Positions 24,069 through 33,204 of a stretch of 64,000 nucleotides of DNA are shown in pieces; position 1 is the first letter of the stretch, and each line of letters begins with the position of its first letter. The DNA comes from Rhizobium croatiense (GTDB lineage Bacteria > Pseudomonadota > Alphaproteobacteria > Rhizobiales > Rhizobiaceae), in NCBI RefSeq assembly GCF_019793465.1, contig NZ_JAILYJ010000004.1:186001-250000 (forward strand). Direction: 5' to 3'. The translations under genes were made by a program, and so were the position numbers. A model generated the notes under the pieces. It had not been told where the DNA came from, did no database searches, and saw nothing but the letters and a program-made list of their open reading frames with translations.

Positions 24069-25547
24069 ATGTCGAAGCGGCGGGCCACCATCGAAATTCC
24101 GTCTCTCCATGGGATTGACAGAACGGCCCATGTCGGCCGCCGGCTTGCACAGGCGCTGCGGCACGCCATTGCCTGCGGCGAACTGAGGCCCGGCGAGCGC
24201 CTTCCTTCGACGCGTAGCCTTGCCGCCTCTTTGAAGATCGCCCGCGGCACCGTCGTCGAAGCCTTCGATCAGTTGACGGCCGAAGGTTATCTCGAGGCGA
24301 GAGTGGGCGCGGGAACCCGTGTCGCCGCCGCCCTGATGGACATGGGGCCGGCACCCCCGCCGCCACCGCCCGCGCCGGCATCCGCAGATGTGATGGATCT
24401 GCCTGCCCCGGCTGCCCGGCTGATATCGATCGCCCGTGCGCTGACCCCTCACCCGCCCGTTCCCTTCGCCATCGCCGTGCCCGCTTCCGGCATTGCGCCC
24501 GACGACAATTGGCGCCGTGTCGGCAATCGAATGCGCGCCTCGAGACGGGCCGCACCCTCGGGCTACCACGATCCGATGGGTGTGCTCGAGCTGCGCATCG
24601 CCATCGCCGACCACGTCCGCCGCGCGCGGGCCGTTCATTGCGAACCCGAGCAGGTCATCGTGACGTCAGGCACCCAGCAAGGCCTCTATATGGCTGGCCG
24701 GGTTCTTCTGTCGCGTGACGACCCGGTATGGGCCGAGGATCCCGCTTATCCCGGCCTGACGGCAGTGCTCGACGATCTCGGCGTCCGGACGCATCGAATC
24801 CCGGTCGACGCACAAGGAATGAATGTGGAGCGCGGCCTCGAACTCTGCCCGGAAGCGCGCGCCGCATTCGTCACGCCTTCACACCAATATCCGGTCGGCA
24901 TGCCGCTCAGCATGGCGCGGCGCAACGCTCTGATCGCCTGGGCCGACCAGAACCGAGCCTGGATCGTCGAGGACGACTACGACAGCGAACTGCGTTATGC
25001 CGGACACCCTTTTCCCTCCATGCAGGGGCTGCGTCCGTCGCGCGTCATCTATCTCGGCACCTTCAGCAAGGTGCTCTTTCCGTCGTTGCGCCTCGGTTAC
25101 GTCATCGCCCCGGCGCCGCTCGCAGAAGCCTTCGCCGGCGCACGCGCCATTCTTGACCGGCATTCGCCGATATCAGAACAGCACGTTCTCGCCGCCTATA
25201 TCAGGGAAGGCTATTTCGAGGCGCATATCAGGCGCATTCGCGGTCTTTATGCCGAACGCCGCGCTGTTCTGCTCGCCGCGCTCGAGCGGGTTCTGCCGGA
25301 AGGGTGTCATGTTCAGCCGAGCGATCAGGGCATGCACATCCTTCTATGGCTGCCCGAGGAAGCCGACGACGTGCGGCTGGCGGCGCGCGCCCTTTCGGCC
25401 GGCCTCGCGGTGCGGGCGATCTCCCCCATGTATGGCGCGCAGCCGGCACGCCCCGGCCTGATGCTGGGTTTCGGCGGCTTTCCGCGGGAGCAACTACAGG
25501 CGGCGGTGGGCGAACTCGCCAAACTGCTGCAGGTGCGCAGCGCGTAA
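24069..25547 (+). CDS. MocR-type GntR regulator with aminotransferase domain
   Basis: This is a 492-residue fusion. The GntR winged helix lies at residues ~15-85 (GRRLAQALRHAIACGELRPGERLPSTRSLA). A Pro-rich linker follows at ~93-115. A type I aminotransferase-like domain then binds PLP through the Lys of GTFSKVLFPSLRLGY. Such proteins sense PLP or an amino-acid adduct and control nearby transport or metabolic genes, here probably the divergent LysE exporter and DapA-like aldolase. ATG at 24069 is chosen; ATG at 24054 would overlap the putative operator. Confidence 0.9.
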   Translation: MSKRRATIEIPSLHGIDRTAHVGRRLAQALRHAIACGELRPGERLPSTRSLAASLKIARGTVVEAFDQLTAEGYLEARVGAGTRVAAALMDMGPAPPPPPPAPASADVMDLPAPAARLISIARALTPHPPVPFAIAVPASGIAPDDNWRRVGNRMRASRRAAPSGYHDPMGVLELRIAIADHVRRARAVHCEPEQVIVTSGTQQGLYMAGRVLLSRDDPVWAEDPAYPGLTAVLDDLGVRTHRIPVDAQGMNVERGLELCPEARAAFVTPSHQYPVGMPLSMARRNALIAWADQNRAWIVEDDYDSELRYAGHPFPSMQGLRPSRVIYLGTFSKVLFPSLRLGYVIAPAPLAEAFAGARAILDRHSPISEQHVLAAYIREGYFEAHIRRIRGLYAERRAVLLAALERVLPEGCHVQPSDQGMHILLWLPEEADDVRLAARALSAGLAVRAISPMYGAQPARPGLMLGFGGFPREQLQAAVGELAKLLQVRSA

Positions 25548-25580
25548 CCGCACTTGAAGGGGAGCCCCGGACTTTACGAA

Positions 25581-26474
25581 CTATAGGGCCAGCCGCTCCC
25601 AGCTCTCGTCCATCTGATTGCGGAACCAGGTCATCTGCCGCTTGGCGTATTGCCGTGTCGCCGCAGCCCCCTTCTCCAGCACCTCCTCGCGCGTCATCTC
25701 ACCCTTCAGCATCGCCGCGATCTGCGACACCCCGATCGCCTTCATGACAGGCGCCTCGGCGGGCAGGCCGAGGGCAAGCAGCGCCCTCACCTCGTCTTCG
25801 GCGCCTTGCTGCAGCATCTTTTCGAAACGGCCATTGATGCGGGCATGCAGCACCGCCCGGTCCGGCAGCACGACAATCTTTCGCGCCTTCTCGGCGTCGA
25901 TCAGAACTGGCCCGGACCGCCCCTGAAAATCGGCGATCGACCGTCCCGTCGCCTTAATCACCTCCAGCGCCCGGACGATGCGCTGCCCGTCCTGGCGGTT
26001 GAGGCTTGCCGACATGGCAGGGTCGATCGCATCAAGTTCGGCATAGAGCTGATCCGGCCCCTCCTCCAGCAGCCGCGTCCTGAGTTTCTCCCGAAGCGCC
26101 TCCGGTATCGCGGGCATGTCGGAAAGGCCGCCGGTCAGTGCCTTGAAATAGAGCCCGGTGCCGCCGACGTAGACCGGCAGCTGCCCGGCGGCTTTCAGGG
26201 CCGGCAGCAGCGCCGAGACGTCGCGCAGCCAGGAGCCGGTGGAATAGCCGGCCCCTGCCGGAACGTGGCCGTAGAGATGATGCGGCACCCCTTGCATCTC
26301 CTCTTCCGACGGGCGCGCGGTCAGCACCCGCAAGGTGTCGTAGACCTGCATGCTGTCGGCATTGACAACCGCGCCGTCATAGCGCTTGGCAAATTCGACG
26401 GCGAGCGCGGACTTGCCGCTGGCGGTCGGCCCGGTTATCAGGATCGCGTTCTCTACGCTCAGAAGGTTTTCCAT
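25581..26474 (-). CDS. miaA: tRNA dimethylallyltransferase
   Basis: MiaA adds a dimethylallyl group to A37 of tRNAs reading UNN codons. The 297-residue protein has the P-loop GPTASGKS (15-22), NADSMQVYDTLRVLTARPSEEE, VGGTGLYFKALTGGL and the C-terminal RQYAKRQMTWFRNQ motif. ATG at 26474 or 26477 are both possible. The start codon overlaps or touches that of serB on the other strand, so each gene's promoter must lie within the coding region of its partner. Confidence 0.96.
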   Translation of the reverse strand: MENLLSVENAILITGPTASGKSALAVEFAKRYDGAVVNADSMQVYDTLRVLTARPSEEEMQGVPHHLYGHVPAGAGYSTGSWLRDVSALLPALKAAGQLPVYVGGTGLYFKALTGGLSDMPAIPEALREKLRTRLLEEGPDQLYAELDAIDPAMSASLNRQDGQRIVRALEVIKATGRSIADFQGRSGPVLIDAEKARKIVVLPDRAVLHARINGRFEKMLQQGAEDEVRALLALGLPAEAPVMKAIGVSQIAAMLKGEMTREEVLEKGAAATRQYAKRQMTWFRNQMDESWERLAL

Positions 26475-26475
26475 C

Positions 26476-27366
26476 ATGGCCCTCGTTGCCACGCTTGTTG
26501 CCAATCCGTCAAATCCTGTTCTGACCCCTGCTATCGCCGAACAGGCGGCCGAGGCCGTGGAAGCCTCCGGTCTCTACTGGCTGGCCGACGGCGTCGCCTG
26601 CGACATCGCGCTGCGTGACGGTACGGATGGGCAGGCGGCCGAGGCCAATATCCTCGCCGTCATCGCTGGCGCGCCGATCGACCTCGTCATCCAGGAGCAG
26701 GAGACCCGCCGCAAGAAAATGCTGATCGCCGACATGGATTCGACGATGATCGGCCAGGAATGCATCGACGAACTCGCTGCCGAAGTCGGCCTGAAGGAGA
26801 AGGTCGCCGCCATCACCGCCCGCGCCATGAACGGCGAGATCGCCTTCGAGCCCGCCTTGCGTGAGCGTGTCGCTCTGCTGAAAGGCCTGCCGATCTCGGT
26901 CGTCGACGAGGTCATCGCCCGGCGTATCACGCTCACCCCGGGCGGCCCGGAGCTGATCGCCACCATGAAGTCGAAAGGCCATTACACCGCCCTCGTCTCC
27001 GGCGGCTTCACCGTTTTTACGGGGCCCATCGCCGCCACTCTCGGCTTCGATGAAAACCGCGCCAACACCTTGCTGGACGATGGCGGCATTCTCTCCGGCT
27101 TCGTCGCCGAACCGATCCTCGGCAAGCAGGCGAAAGTCGATGCGCTGAACGAAATATCGGCGCGTCTCGGCATCTCGCCGAAGGAGGCAATGGCCGTCGG
27201 CGATGGCGCCAATGATCTCGGCATGCTGCAGCTCGCCGGCTCCGGCGTCGCCCTCCACGCCAAACCCACGGTCGCCGCCCAGGCCCAGATGCGAATCAAC
27301 CACGCCGACCTGACGGCGCTGCTCTATATCCAGGGCTATCGGAAGACGGATTTTGTGATGGGTTGA
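26476..27366 (+). CDS. serB: Phosphoserine phosphatase
   Basis: SerB removes phosphate from L-phosphoserine, the last step of serine synthesis. The 296-residue protein is an HAD phosphatase with the nucleophile motif DMDST (Asp86, Asp88), motif II VSGGFT and motif III GDGANDLGML. The first ~80 residues form the N-terminal domain usual for this subfamily. ATG at 26476 lies inside the overlapping start region of miaA (CCATCATGG). A RIME-like repeat follows the gene. Confidence 0.96.
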   Translation: MALVATLVANPSNPVLTPAIAEQAAEAVEASGLYWLADGVACDIALRDGTDGQAAEANILAVIAGAPIDLVIQEQETRRKKMLIADMDSTMIGQECIDELAAEVGLKEKVAAITARAMNGEIAFEPALRERVALLKGLPISVVDEVIARRITLTPGGPELIATMKSKGHYTALVSGGFTVFTGPIAATLGFDENRANTLLDDGGILSGFVAEPILGKQAKVDALNEISARLGISPKEAMAVGDGANDLGMLQLAGSGVALHAKPTVAAQAQMRINHADLTALLYIQGYRKTDFVMG

Positions 27367-27446
27367 ACGCTCAACTCACTATCGCTGGACGGTCACTAAA
27401 TCAAAACCCGTCGGCATGAAATTTGGCGCAAACGCTTATACCAAGC

Positions 27447-27584
27447 TCCCTCATCCCTGTGCTTGTCACAGGGATCCAGCGCGCCCAAGTCCTTGGGCGC
27501 AGAAGACTCCCTTACATCGGTGAGACTCATTCACCGCGCCGACGCGCGGTGGCTGGATTCCTGTGACGAGCACAGGAATGAGGG
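27447..27584. repeat. RIME-like mosaic repeat, modules in reversed order
   Basis: This is the same pair of modules as at 1903-2103. Module 1 (27447-27509) has the core CCTCATCCCTGTGC...CACAGGGATCCAG and the hairpin GCGCCCAAG...CTTGGGCGC. Module 2 (27523-27584) has CACCGCGC...GCGCGGTG and the inverted core. Here module 1 precedes module 2; at 1903 the order is reversed. The gap between serB and degP (27367-27629) holds nothing else recognisable. Confidence 0.75.
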
Positions 27585-27629
27585 GAGAATCGGAGACCGC
27601 GGGGGCAAAATCGTCACCGCCGCAGCCCC

Positions 27630-29339
27630 CTACTCCATCGGCACTGCCACGAACCGAAGATCGCCGTTTGCCGATGCGATCATCAGCTGGGCGTTGCGGC
27701 GGCCTTCCTGTTTCAACGATTTCACCTTGGCCGCGACCGCGTCCGGCGACTTCATGAATTCCTGCGCCACCTCGACGATCACGTCCCCTGGCTTCAGCCC
27801 CTTTTCGGCCGAGGCGGAGCCGGGCGCCACCTCCGTCACGACGACGCCGTCGACGCTCTCGGCAATGCCGAAAGCCTTGCGTGTCTCGGGGCTCAATAGC
27901 GACAGCGACAATCCGAGCACGTCCTTGGGTGTTGCCGCATCCGGCGATACCTGGCCCTGGTGCTGGTCGGGCGCCGGTGCGCCCGGTACGGGCTGCACCT
28001 GATCGCCGGTATCCGGCTGGTCCAGGTCGTTGTTCTCGTCCGGATCAGGGGTGATCACGCCATCCTGCGAGCCATCGGGCGCTGCATCACCGGATGCAGC
28101 CTGATCGCTGTCCTCGAGGCGACCAAGCTTCACCTTGACGGTCTGCTCCTTGCCGTCGCGCAGCACTACGACGTCCACTTCCTTGCCGACCGTGCTTTCC
28201 GCCACGACACGCGGCAGATCGCGCATTTCATTGACCGTCTTGCCGTCGAATTTCAAAATCACGTCGCCCGCCTTGATGGAGCCGTCGTCGACGGGGCCGC
28301 CCTTGATGACGCCGGCGACCAGTGCACCCTTGGCCGTGTCGAGCCCGAGGCTGTCGGCGATATCGTCGGTCACCGGCTGAATGCGAACGCCGAGCCAGCC
28401 GCGCCGCGTCTCGCCATATTCGCGCAGCTGCGCGACGACGCCGGAGGCGAGCTCCGACGGCACCGAGAAGCCGATGCCGATCGAGCCGCCGCTCGGCGAA
28501 ATGATCGCCGTATTGATGCCGATGACTTCACCTTTCATGTTGAAGAGCGGGCCGCCGGAATTGCCCTTGTTGATCGCCGCATCCGTCTGGATGAAGTTGT
28601 CGTAGGGGCCGGCATTGATGTTGCGGCCACGCCCGGAAATGATGCCGACCGTCACCGAGCCGCCGAAACCGAAGGGATTGCCGATCGCCATCACCCAGTC
28701 GCCGATGCGCATCTCGCTGGAATCGCCGAATTTGACCGCTTTCAGCGGCGCCTTCGGCTCGACCTTCAGCACCGAAAGATCGGTCTTCGTATCCGTGCCG
28801 ATCAGCTTCGCCTTGAGCTTCGAGCCATTGGCGAAATTGACCTCGATGTCGTCGGCGCCCTCGATCACGTGATTGTTGGTGACGATATAACCGGTCGGGT
28901 CGATGACGAAGCCGGAGCCGAGCGAACTGACATTGTGGTTGGGGCCTTTGCCGCCCTGCTGCTTGTTGAAGAAGTCATTGAAGAATTCCTGGAATGGCGA
29001 TCCATCGGGGGCGCGCGGCGCCGGACCGACCCCCTCGTCATCCTTCACATTCTGAGAGGTGGAGATGTTGACGACGGCATCGAGCAACCCTTCCGCGAGA
29101 TCGGCGACGGAAGCCGGTCCGTTGTTCGGCACGACTCCCTGAATGCGCGGTACCTGCTGCGGTGCCGCGGGTGGCGTCGGCGCGGGAGCAGCCGGAACAG
29201 GCGCGGCAACCCCGGGTGCTGCTGTTTCAGGCATGGTTTGCGCAAAAGCAATCCCGCTCATGCCGGCTTGCGCCAGAATTGCGGCGCTGGCCACAAGCGC
29301 GAGCGTTCGTCTGAAGGGCGAGCCAATCGTGGGGGCCAT
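27630..29339 (-). CDS. degP: Do-family periplasmic serine protease (DegP/MucD-like)
   Basis: This is a 569-residue envelope protease and chaperone. It has a signal peptide (residues 1-~33) and a Pro/Ala-rich spacer. The trypsin-like domain has His157 (NNHVIEG), Asp187 (KTDLSVL) and Ser261 (GNSGGPLF). Two PDZ domains follow (~295-395 and ~475-565), separated by an unusual ~70-residue Asp/Gln/Pro-rich acidic linker. It degrades misfolded periplasmic proteins. ATG at 29339 has GAGGA 6 nt upstream. It lies downstream of hflKC, but a terminator at 29481-29506 makes it a separate transcript. Confidence 0.95.
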   Translation of the reverse strand: MAPTIGSPFRRTLALVASAAILAQAGMSGIAFAQTMPETAAPGVAAPVPAAPAPTPPAAPQQVPRIQGVVPNNGPASVADLAEGLLDAVVNISTSQNVKDDEGVGPAPRAPDGSPFQEFFNDFFNKQQGGKGPNHNVSSLGSGFVIDPTGYIVTNNHVIEGADDIEVNFANGSKLKAKLIGTDTKTDLSVLKVEPKAPLKAVKFGDSSEMRIGDWVMAIGNPFGFGGSVTVGIISGRGRNINAGPYDNFIQTDAAINKGNSGGPLFNMKGEVIGINTAIISPSGGSIGIGFSVPSELASGVVAQLREYGETRRGWLGVRIQPVTDDIADSLGLDTAKGALVAGVIKGGPVDDGSIKAGDVILKFDGKTVNEMRDLPRVVAESTVGKEVDVVVLRDGKEQTVKVKLGRLEDSDQAASGDAAPDGSQDGVITPDPDENNDLDQPDTGDQVQPVPGAPAPDQHQGQVSPDAATPKDVLGLSLSLLSPETRKAFGIAESVDGVVVTEVAPGSASAEKGLKPGDVIVEVAQEFMKSPDAVAAKVKSLKQEGRRNAQLMIASANGDLRFVAVPME

Positions 29340-29480
29340 CAAGCTTCCTCATAAGCGGTAAATGCGCACATTGAGCATCAGCATAAGGCGGAATGATGGA
29401 GGGCGAAATCACCTTTTCGCGAAATCCCCGTGCAATCTGAAACCTCCTCGCAAAAGCCCGATTGTCACAATCAGCGCATG

Positions 29481-29506
29481 AAAAAAGGGCCGGCGCGGGC
29501 CGGCCC
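29481..29506 (-). terminator. Rho-independent terminator after hflC
   Basis: On the minus strand GGGCCGGC-N4-GCCGGCCC forms an 8-bp GC stem followed by six T residues, 27 bp beyond the hflC stop. Confidence 0.9.
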
Positions 29507-29532
29507 TTCCAGTTGTGCGATAGCCCGCGGCG

Positions 29533-30501
29533 TCAGTTCGCCGGCTGGGCGGGGGCTGCGGGCGCAGCCGCGCCGGGAACGGCGGCAGCCGGCGCTCCTG
29601 GGGTTGCCGGCGGCTGCATAGCGCCGGCGGCGTTGTCGAAATAACGGAAGAATTCCGAATTCGGCGACAGCACCAGCGTCGTGTCCTGCGAGGAAAGCGC
29701 CGCGGAATAGGCCGCCATCGAACGATAAAACTCGAAAAACGCGGGGTTCCTGGAAAAGGCGTCGGCGAACACGCGGTTGCGTTCGGCATCGCCCTGACCG
29801 CGCAGGATTTCCGCATCGCGCTGGGCATCCGCGGTGATCTCGACCACCTGGCGGTCGGCGATCGCCCGGCGGCGCAGGCCGTCTTCCGTGCCCTGGGCGC
29901 GCAAGAGTTCGGCCTCGGCCAGACGCTCGGAGCGCATGCGGTTATAGGTGTTCGGCGCCACATCGGCCGTCAGATCGGTGCGGCGGATGCGTACGTCCTC
30001 GATATTCAGTCCGAGAAGCTCGGCATCCGGACGCAGATCGTCGCGCACCTCGAGCATCATCGACACGCGCTCGTCGGAAAGTGCGGCATCGAATTCCCGC
30101 AGACCGTAGACGCGGCGCAGTGCCGAATCGAGGCGGGTGCGCAGCCGCGCTTCGGCCGAATCGCGATCACCGGAGACGGTTTCTCGGAAGCGGCGGGCAT
30201 CGTTGATCGAATAGATCACGAAGGCGTCGACGTCGAAGGTCGCACCGCCCTTGACCTGTACTTGGATGTTGTCGAGGTCGAGACGCAGCTTCTGCTTTTC
30301 GACGAGCTGAACGCGGTCCGCGTCCATGAAGCTGAACGGCAGCTTGAAATAGATGCCGGGCTCGGTCTTGACCGACTGGATCTCACCGAAGCGTACGACA
30401 ATCGCCTGTTCACGGGCATTGACCACATAAACCGATGAATAAAGCCCGACCAGCACGACTGCGAGGATGACGAGAATGACGGGAAGCCTGTTCGAAGTCA
30501 T
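29533..30501 (-). CDS. hflC: Membrane protease modulator HflC
   Basis: HflC and HflK form a membrane cage around the FtsH protease and tune its activity. The 322-residue protein has one N-terminal transmembrane helix (residues ~7-27), an SPFH/band-7 domain (VNAREQAIVVRFGEIQ onward) and a long helical region with AEAELLRAQG and AERNRVFADAF. The last ~30 residues are an Ala/Pro-rich tail (ATPGAPAAAVPGAAA). It starts 3 bp after the hflK stop. Confidence 0.95.
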   Translation of the reverse strand: MTSNRLPVILVILAVVLVGLYSSVYVVNAREQAIVVRFGEIQSVKTEPGIYFKLPFSFMDADRVQLVEKQKLRLDLDNIQVQVKGGATFDVDAFVIYSINDARRFRETVSGDRDSAEARLRTRLDSALRRVYGLREFDAALSDERVSMMLEVRDDLRPDAELLGLNIEDVRIRRTDLTADVAPNTYNRMRSERLAEAELLRAQGTEDGLRRRAIADRQVVEITADAQRDAEILRGQGDAERNRVFADAFSRNPAFFEFYRSMAAYSAALSSQDTTLVLSPNSEFFRYFDNAAGAMQPPATPGAPAAAVPGAAAPAAPAQPAN

Positions 30502-30504
30502 GGC

Positions 30505-31590
30505 TCAACCTCCCTGCTGCGACGGTCTGGAGATCTCGTTGAGCGGCAGATAGGGTACGACCCCCTGCTTCTCTTCGATGATGACCTTCCTGGAATTCTT
30601 CAGCACCTGTTCCATCGTTTCCAGGAACAACCGCTTGCGGGTGACGTCGGGCGCCTTCGAATATTGTTCGTCGATGGCGATGAAGCGCTGCGCCTCGCCC
30701 TCCGCTTCCTTGACGACGCGGCCCTTGTAGGCGGCTGCATCTTCGCGGATGCGGGCGCCGTCACCGCGCGCCTGACCGAGCTTCTGGTTGGCGTACTGAT
30801 TGGCTTCTTCCACCAGGCGCTGCTTATCCTGATCGGCGCGCTGCACCTCCTGGAAGGCATCGGCCACTTCACGCGGCGGCGCCACGTCCTCGATCGTCAC
30901 CTTGTTGACCGAAATGCCGGAACTGTAACGCGACATCGTATCCTGGATGATATTGGCGACTTCGCTGGCGATCTCCAGGCGCCGGTCGCGGAACGCATCC
31001 TGCGCCGGACGGCGGCCGACCACTTCGCGCATCGCGCTTTCGGAAACCTGCTGCAGCGTCTGCGCCGGGCTTTCGACGTTGAAGAGATAGGCGCGCGCGT
31101 CGCTGATCTGATAGAGAACGTTGAAGCGGACATTGAGGATGTTCTGATCGCCCGACAGCATCAGCCCGCCGGCCGTGTTGCTGCTGCCCTGCGTGCCGCC
31201 GACATTCAGCAGCTGCTCGGTGACCTTGACGATCTCGACCGTATCCATCGGCCAGAAATGGAAATGCAGACCCGGCATCGACACCGTTTCCCGCGGCTTG
31301 CCGAAGCGCAGCTCGACGCCGCGTTCGTCCGGCTGGACGGTGTAGACGCACTGGATCAGCCAGAAGACGGCGACGATCGCCAAAACGATCACCGCCACGC
31401 CGCCGTTGAAACCGCCGGGAACGATGTTGCGCAGCTGGTCCTGGCCGCGCCGGATAATATCTTCCAGATCGGGCGGTCCGCCCTTGCCGCCGCTGCCGCG
31501 TGGTCGGTTCGGCCCCTGACCCCATGGTCCCTGATTGTTACCGCCGCCGCCCCAAGGGCCGCCGCCGCCATTCTGATTGCTCCAGGGCAT
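30505..31590 (-). CDS. hflK: Membrane protease modulator HflK
   Basis: This is the partner of HflC, 361 residues. The N-terminus is a Gly/Asn/Pro-rich cytoplasmic segment (PWGGGGNNQGPWG), followed by a transmembrane helix at ~64-84 and the SPFH domain (VYTVQPDERGVELRFGKP). ATG at 31590 has GAGG 6 nt upstream, better placed than the TTG codon before it. A TTGAAA/CTATAA promoter-like sequence lies about 80 bp upstream. It is transcribed with hflC. Confidence 0.95.
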   Translation of the reverse strand: MPWSNQNGGGGPWGGGGNNQGPWGQGPNRPRGSGGKGGPPDLEDIIRRGQDQLRNIVPGGFNGGVAVIVLAIVAVFWLIQCVYTVQPDERGVELRFGKPRETVSMPGLHFHFWPMDTVEIVKVTEQLLNVGGTQGSSNTAGGLMLSGDQNILNVRFNVLYQISDARAYLFNVESPAQTLQQVSESAMREVVGRRPAQDAFRDRRLEIASEVANIIQDTMSRYSSGISVNKVTIEDVAPPREVADAFQEVQRADQDKQRLVEEANQYANQKLGQARGDGARIREDAAAYKGRVVKEAEGEAQRFIAIDEQYSKAPDVTRKRLFLETMEQVLKNSRKVIIEEKQGVVPYLPLNEISRPSQQGG

Positions 31591-31666
31591 CAAAACCTCG
31601 TTGTTCGTTAAAGTCTTCCCCGCATCCTGGACCGTGGGGGCTGACCGGCGGATGCGTTGGTGACCG

Positions 31667-31694
31667 TTATAGGTATCACCGCACCGGCTTTCAA
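31667..31694 (-). promoter_or_regulatory. Candidate promoter of hflKC
   Basis: On the minus strand TTGAAA and CTATAA are separated by 16 bp, preceding hflK. The elements fit a housekeeping or RpoH-like alphaproteobacterial promoter. RpoH control would suit a proteostasis operon, but the sequence does not decide between the two. Confidence 0.5.
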
Positions 31695-31740
31695 CGCAGC
31701 GTGAGAAACTTGGTCAATTTAATTGGAAAATAGTTCGTTT

Positions 31741-32259
31741 TCACGCACGACGGCGGTCATAGACGACGTAGCGGGTGGGATAGCTGTCCCTTTCGCCGAC
31801 CGGCACCTCGATTGTCTCTCCCGCCTGCCAGAGATCGGGATCGATCTCAGGAAACGACGCATCGCCGTCGAGATCGGCCTCGACATGGGTGATGCAGAGC
31901 CGGTCGGCCAGATTGATCGCTTGCGCGTAGATCTGGCTGCCGCCGATGATGCAGATCTCGTCGGCGGCGGTTTCGAGCGCCAGCCTTTCAGCCGCGTCCA
32001 TCGCCTCCGGCAGCGAATGCGCCATACTGATAGCGGGATCGTCAATCGCCGCTTGCCGCGAGATGACCACGTTCGGCCGTCCCGGCAGCGGCTTGCCGAT
32101 CGAATCGTAGGTCTTGCGGCCCATTACGACAGGCTTGCCCAATGTCAGCGCCTTGAAGCGCTTGAGGTCGCTCGACAGCCGCCACGGCATGTCGCCGTCG
32201 CGGCCGATGGTGCCGTTGCGGGCAACGGCGGCGATGATGGTCCTGCGGATATCGGCCAT
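31741..32259 (-). CDS. folA: Dihydrofolate reductase
   Basis: FolA regenerates tetrahydrofolate from the dihydrofolate made by thymidylate synthase. The 172-residue enzyme shows IIAAVARNGTIGRDGDMPWRL with the catalytic Asp and Trp region, the NADPH motif VVMGRKTYDSIG, and the IIGGSQIYAQAI segment. ATG at 32259 gives the standard length. It lies 13 bp after thyA on the same strand, the classic coupled thyA-folA pair. Confidence 0.96.
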   Translation of the reverse strand: MADIRRTIIAAVARNGTIGRDGDMPWRLSSDLKRFKALTLGKPVVMGRKTYDSIGKPLPGRPNVVISRQAAIDDPAISMAHSLPEAMDAAERLALETAADEICIIGGSQIYAQAINLADRLCITHVEADLDGDASFPEIDPDLWQAGETIEVPVGERDSYPTRYVVYDRRRA

Positions 32260-32272
32260 GAAATGTCCCGGA

Positions 32273-33067
32273 TCAGACGGCGATCGGCGCCTTGATGCTG
32301 GCATCGGCCTCGTAGCCGATCAGCTCGAAATCATCGAAGGTGAAGCCGAAAATGTCCTTCACCTCAGGATTGATGCGCATGAAGGGCAGCGGCTTCGGCC
32401 GGCGCGTCAACTGCAGCTTCGCCTGGTCGAAATGGTTGTGGTAGAGATGGGCGTCGCCGAGCGTGTGGACGAAATCGCCGGGTTTGAGCCCCGTCACCTC
32501 AGCCACCATCATCGTCAAAAGCGCATATGAGGCGATGTTGAACGGCACACCGAGGAAGATGTCGGCGGAGCGCTGGTAGAGCTGGCAGGAGAGCCTGCCG
32601 TCGGCGACATAGAATTGGAACAGGCAATGGCAGGGCGGCAGCGCCATATTGTCGACTTCGGCCGGATTCCAGGCCGAGACGATGTGGCGGCGCGAATTCG
32701 GATTGTTGACGATGCCTTTGACCAGATTGGCGATCTGGTCGATATGGCCGCCGTCCGGTGCCGGCCAGGAGCGCCATTGGGCGCCATAGACCGGGCCGAG
32801 GTCGCCGTTCTCGTCGGCCCACTCATCCCAGATCGAGACGCCGTTCTCCTTGAGATAGCGGATATTCGTTTCACCCTTGAGGAACCACAAAAGCTCGTGG
32901 ATGATCGAGCGCAGATGCAGCTTCTTCGTGGTCAGCACGGGAAAGCCTTCTTCGAGATCGAAGCGCATCTGGTAGCCGAAAACCGAGCGGGTACCGGTGC
33001 CGGTGCGGTCGCCCCGATCGGAGCCCTTTTCCATCACATGCTTCAGGAGATCGAGATATTGCTGCAT
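32273..33067 (-). CDS. thyA: Thymidylate synthase
   Basis: ThyA methylates dUMP to dTMP using methylene-tetrahydrofolate. The 264-residue protein is the standard length of the E. coli enzyme. The nucleophile is Cys146 in [12 protein letters not shown], and the dUMP-binding arginines lie in [11 protein letters not shown] and [12 protein letters not shown]. The C-terminal PIAV motif is intact. Upstream DNA leads straight into the divergent tmRNA gene. Confidence 0.97.
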   Translation of the reverse strand: MQQYLDLLKHVMEKGSDRGDRTGTGTRSVFGYQMRFDLEEGFPVLTTKKLHLRSIIHELLWFLKGETNIRYLKENGVSIWDEWADENGDLGPVYGAQWRSWPAPDGGHIDQIANLVKGIVNNPNSRRHIVSAWNPAEVDNMALPPCHCLFQFYVADGRLSCQLYQRSADIFLGVPFNIASYALLTMMVAEVTGLKPGDFVHTLGDAHLYHNHFDQAKLQLTRRPKPLPFMRINPEVKDIFGFTFDDFELIGYEADASIKAPIAV

Positions 33068-33204
33068 GGCGCGCTGATTCCGTTTTCTCCAATTTAAGCC
33101 TTCGCCTTCAGGAAACCAATCGCCGGCGGGCGTTTTCCCGTTCTTTCTATGCCGGAGATAAAGCTTTTGTGACGATTGCCCTTTCCTTGGGCGAAGGAAA
33201 TCAC

